Assembly: GCA_009663005.1 (NCBI GenBank)
Contig: CM018891.1
Location: forward strand, 7,112,195-7,132,194
Direction of reading: 5' to 3'
DNA length: 20,000 nucleotides
Source: Actinidia chinensis
Taxonomy: Eukaryota; Streptophyta; Magnoliopsida; Ericales; Actinidiaceae
The notes beneath the pieces were generated by a model. That model saw only the letters and a program-made list of their open reading frames with translations, made no database searches and was not told the origin of the DNA. This document shows, in pieces, positions 16,350-20,000 of this stretch (positions are counted from its first letter, which is position 1; the number at the start of each line of letters is the position of its first letter). Position numbers and translations under genes: made by a program.

Positions 16350-17660
16350 TATTTTTAAAATTTATAAGATTAAGTTTTGCATGAGCGTATATTTTTAATA
16401 TAATTTTATATGAACTATTTAAATATAATTAAGTATTTTATTGCTAAGCTTTGTGGAAATTTTAATGTACTGGTAGCTTGCATCTCATAATTATACTATA
16501 ATATATATAAAAAAGACCTCTATTACGTTTGTTAATGCTGGCTTCAGTGGTTTGGGTGCTTCTAGCTCCCGCCAGTGGCGCAGGTGCTTCTATTCCCCGT
16601 ATCACCAAAATAATTTTGCGAATTAACCCAATGCGAAATATGTGTGACTTAGGGTTGTCGATTAATGGGAGTTTGACGACAAGTTTGGGTAATAATTTTT
16701 TTAAAAAAAAATTAGTTGTTTAGTTTTCGAGTTGTTTTGTTTTTAGTGAATTTTTTCACGTTTCGATTAAAGTTTTATATACTTTTTGGGTTACTTTTGA
16801 GGAGAGAAATTTAAAAATATAATTATTATTATTAAATTTAAAAAAAAAATCACTAAAGACGAAAAAAAATTATTTTTAAATAGTTCGATGAGGACTTTAA
16901 AAAAGAAAAACCCTATATAACGTGGTTTCAGTGCATTTTGAAATTGATCTAGTTGGCTCTGTTAATCCTAGGTGGATAAGACTATTGGATGATTTAAATT
17001 GATACCGAAGTAAAATTGTAGAATTTGAATTGTTTTATAATTAGAATTACAGAATTAATTACTTTTCATGGTCAAATTTTTTATTTTTTAACGTAATTAT
17101 CCCAAAAAATTATTTATATATATATATATATGTCGGCAATCGGCATATTGTTAACGGAAAAAACAACAAGGGAAAGTGGAAAATCAAAGGTAAAATGCAA
17201 AGTCAAATAATTGTTTTTTTTTCTCTATTTTAAACTTTTTTTTTTATATTAAGAAGAAGTTATACTTTGATAATTAATTATCATTTCTAAATTACTAAAA
17301 TCATTTGCCTTTCCAAGTCGAAAATAATGTTCACATTTTGGATTTAATTAATTTATATTTTGTAAAATAAAAATAACATTTTAAATTTCTTTTTGTTTTT
17401 TTTATATTTTTTTTTTTTTTTTTCTAGTAAATTCATTTTTTTCAAATAAAGCCAGTTTTTTACCGAGATATAAAAAAAAATTATATTACAACTAAAATTC
17501 AAGTAAATTAAATCTAGTAACACAAGTGGAATTTACCACGTAACGTGAAATTTTTTTTTTCCCTTTAAATTTCCAAAAATAAATTTTTAAAACAAAACGA
17601 GACTAATTATTAAAGTGCGTTCATATTTATTTAAAAAATTTGGAAGCAAAAACATACAGG
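16350..17660. other. AT-rich intergenic DNA
   Basis: No gene recognised on either strand; a 64-codon plus-strand frame (16529-16723) has no motif. Contains a (TA)n run at about 17115-17131, the perfect 14-base palindrome GATAATTAATTATC at 17269-17282 and many A or T runs of 8-19 bases (for example near 17400-17425). Confidence 0.6.
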
Positions 17661-17686
17661 TTTTTTTTTTTTTTTTTTTTTTTTTT

Positions 17687-17720
<34 letters not shown>

Positions 17721-17739
17721 TTTTTTTTTTTTTTTTTTT
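17661..17739. repeat. Poly-T tract, T26-G-T32-G-T19
   Basis: Seventy-nine bases contain only two non-T positions (G at 17687 and 17720). On the minus strand it is an A tract, as left by the tail of a retroposed transcript, SINE or LINE, but no body or target duplication is recognisable next to it. It could also be simple slippage growth. Confidence 0.95.
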
Positions 17740-18829
17740 CATGCAGATTTGAAATAGTTTTGCCATAATAAAATTACAAGAAAATACGATTCAGTTGTTT
17801 AAATTGAACTTGATAAAAAACTAAACCGGTAATATTAAGAAAAAGTAGCTCTAATTTTCCTCAAAAATTACTTCTACTGTATATACATAGGGCTCTTTCC
17901 CCTTAAAAAAAAATATTCCTAGATTTGTAATTGAGCTTAAATTTTAATTTTTTAATTGCCCGTGTCTGGCCAAGAAACCTCCCACCCCTAGTAATTAACG
18001 AAACTAACAATACTAAATAGACCATTCAACAAAAATTAAATACAATTAAAAATTAACACGTGTCAACAAAAAAGACTATAAAGATTAGAATTAGGTGTCA
18101 ACAGAAAAAAAAAAAAAGATGGAGAGAATAGTCGTCTACAATTTTAGTATTGTCTATAAAAATATGGCTTTTATTTATGTATAGACTTTAATAATACAAA
18201 ACTATTAATAGTGAGAATGAGAAAGGCAGTGAATGTGTGCTCAAAAGGAGAGGATTTTAGGATTAGGGTTATAGGTGTGGGATTTAGGTTATGATTAATT
18301 GTTCAGGATTAGGGTTAAAACAGATTATAAAAATTTTGGCCTAAAAGCGTTTTTCTACATAAAAAATACGCTTTGTTAAATTTACTATTTTATTATTATT
18401 TTTAAATATGTTTGTTATTATTTATTTGAACAATGGTACTAATCCAACTGAAAAAAAAATTAGTAACTACGCTTGTATCAATATTAAAATAAACGAAATG
18501 AATTCTATTTTTGTTTTAATAAACCTTTTTTTGTCATATCAGACTAGAAGAAGGAGAGAGAGAGATATTAATGAGGAAAGACTAGGTCAGGTGGGGTCCG
18601 CATAGATAGATTAATGAAGGGAAGAATGGTGGTTGGAGTCATTTAATTGAAACCGTTGGTCGGTGACTGGTTAGAGTCTCAACTGACCTAACTGATTTTG
18701 TAAAAAGGGATCCTCTCTCTCTCCTAATTATTACTTTCTTTAAAGTTTGTTGCTATCCATTTCGCACGCTCTCACTCTTTCTCAAATCTAGATAGCCTCA
18801 AATCATCATTTATCAAATCATATTTATCA
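17740..18829. other. AT-rich intergenic DNA with small hairpins and degenerate TTAGGG-like words
   Basis: No gene recognised. GTCTATA (18152-18158) and TATAGAC (18180-18186) form a 7-base stem. GGATTAGGGTT occurs at 18260-18270 and 18306-18316 within a stretch of TTAGG-like words (18255-18317). GA-rich (about 18552-18566) and CT-rich (about 18713-18724) simple repeats face each other about 150 bases apart. Confidence 0.55.
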
Positions 18830-19250
18830 GAACCGAACCGATAGTGAATCGCACGTACCAATTCAACGTTCACTGGTTCAACCACGGTTCAAAACCGATT
18901 CACCGGATTTATAATTAATAAATAATAAAAATTGATATTTTTATGATAAATCATAAAAACTATATTTTTTTTTACCCATTCATAGTAAAAAATTAATCAT
19001 AGTAAAAAACTATTAAAAAATTAAAACTTCAATTCCAAAATTTGGGGTCACACTGTAAAAACAAAACTTTAATTATTTCGTTAAAAAAACCGGCCGGTTC
19101 AACCGGTTAAAAACCGGCGGTTCGATAAAAAATTATAATCGGCCGGTTCACAACCGGTTTCAATCGTTCCGCTTGATTTTGGGTAAAATAGTTGTACCGA
19201 ACCGGTTTGTGTCCGGTTCCCGATTGACCGGCCGATCCGTCCGATTTTAA
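18830..19250. repeat. AACCGG-rich palindromic repeat cluster
   Basis: Two GC-rich blocks, 18830-18912 and 19089-19250, flank about 175 bases of A/T-rich DNA. The blocks are built from variants of GGTTCAACCGGTT, CCGGCCGGTTC, AACCGGTTT and ACCGAACCG. The words occur in both orientations, so the blocks can pair within and between themselves. Such AACCGGTT-rich units are known from short plant DNA transposons, but no exact terminal repeat or target duplication is visible here. Confidence 0.55.
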
Positions 19251-19254
19251 TAAT

Positions 19255-20000
19255 TATGCCTCCAATTCGTTTGCATAAATATCTATATCTGAACAGACTC
19301 GCAACTCTACCTAATGTATAGATTATCGGATGCACATTATTTTTTAATGAATTCTTTACTGAAATATCTCAGACTCTTCAAAGTTACTATCCTACCTAAA
19401 ATAACCTTCTTTGACATGGACAACCAAAGTTTGTATGCCCTTTATTACAACTGGCAAAACTGGAGAATATAATTTTCTTAGTTGAGGATCTAACTTAAAT
19501 CAATCCACGTGAAAATATACAAGACATTCAAACCTGTGTAATCATCATGATCGTAACAGATTTACCAATCCATACTTTAATTGGCGTTTTTTCCACCAAT
19601 CTCAACTGCAGTTAATGAGGGGAGAGATTAATTCACTCCTCTGCCTACAATATCATGTTTAATCCACATAAGACAACTATATCGAACTTTCACTAACAAA
19701 GTTCATTCATGCGTTCTACAACTCCATGCTGTTGTGGCAGACTATAATTTATGAAGTGTGTTAACAATTTAATTTTCTTCTGACATAATGTTTAAGGACA
19801 TGATTCTGACCATTCAACTATGGTCGGTGCGATTAATTTTCGGTATTAATAATCATGTAATGAAAACCGGATAGCAAGGTATAAAAACAGTATCGAGTTT
19901 TTTTTCTTAGTTTTCCTAACTAGATTTTGTGGATCTGTTCTCTCTAAAGATTGTGTTGTCACACGACTTTTGTTTTTTTTTCTAATAAGCTAAAAAAACT
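19255..20000 (-). mobile_element. Second Ty1/copia fragment: integrase remnant, runs off the window
   Basis: The minus strand carries integrase pieces in order from right to left: RTDNG-type region near 19815-19840 (strongly changed), a CSEE-type segment near 19770-19795, PQQHGVVERMN at 19707-19740 (the conserved PQQNGVxER motif), WIKHD near 19655, SLPSLTAVEIGGK near 19590-19620, YFHVD (about 19500-19515), then LDP, IKG and EES pieces (about 19370-19490). These correspond to the second half of the integrase core and the region leading to reverse transcriptase. Reverse transcriptase itself is absent; the element is cut near 19255, next to the AACCGG cluster. It differs from the 8309-13208 element, which has its own integrase. 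Frames are broken throughout. The N-terminal half would lie right of the window. Confidence 0.75.

Noticed and set aside
18255..18317. Interstitial telomere repeat
   Set aside because: Only scattered TTAGGG-like words are present, with no run of the plant TTTAGGG unit.
18548..18726. GA-rich and CT-rich stretches as terminal inverted repeats of a MITE
   Set aside because: The match is limited to the simple GA/CT repeat; flanking bases do not pair and no target duplication is seen.
1..20000. tRNA, rRNA, CRISPR array, bacterial operon or organelle insertion
   Set aside because: No cloverleaf with a GGTTCGA-type arm, no conserved rRNA words, no regular spacer-repeat array and no organelle gene motif was found when reading both strands.

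Overview
This window is repeat-dominated nuclear DNA from a flowering plant. I can support no intact host gene, rRNA, tRNA, CRISPR array or prokaryotic feature. The evidence is several layers of decayed retrotransposons whose broken reading frames still show plant-type Ty3/gypsy and Ty1/copia motifs, sitting next to long AT-rich intergenic DNA with short inverted-repeat elements, homopolymer runs and simple repeats. Stop codons and frameshifts interrupt every coding remnant, so nothing here should be read as an active protein gene. Family matches come from recalled protein motifs, not from a database search.

Region 1 (1 to about 8308, + strand): a nearly full-length, dead Ty3/gypsy element of Tat/Retand type. 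It runs from a truncated 5' LTR (1-273) through a primer-binding site, gag, aspartic protease, reverse transcriptase, RNase H and integrase (to about 5290). A long 3' non-coding region follows, then a polypurine tract and a complete 3' LTR (about 7657-8308). The 3' region carries a decayed coding segment on the opposite strand (about 5700-6660). Little DNA separates RNase H from integrase, so the second (archaeal-type) RNase H expected in Tat elements appears deleted. The two LTRs agree at roughly 85% by eye, so the insertion is old.

Region 2 (about 8309-13208, - strand): a decayed Ty1/copia element read right to left: 5' LTR (12953-13208), leader, gag, protease, GAG-pre-integrase and integrase, reverse transcriptase, and the start of its RNase H. 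It stops in mid-RNase H exactly where the gypsy 3' LTR ends. The simplest reading is that the gypsy element inserted into the copia element, whose missing 3' end should lie left of this window.

Region 3 (13209-15431): AT-rich DNA, then two diverged direct repeats of about 500 and 444 bp flanking a spacer of only about 59 bp, with a tRNA-Met-like primer site just after the first repeat (a TRIM-like candidate). Next comes a hairpin-repeat segment and a tandem-repeat tract that resembles a non-autonomous hAT end.

Region 4 (15432-20000): AT-rich DNA holding a probable foldback MITE (15808-15982), a purine hexamer repeat, a 79-bp poly-T tract (17661-17739), degenerate TTAGGG-like sequence and an AACCGG-rich palindromic cluster (18830-19250). 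From about 19255 to the window end lies a fragment of a second, different copia element (integrase, - strand).

The genes do not form a pathway. The window is a record of nested and adjacent insertions.
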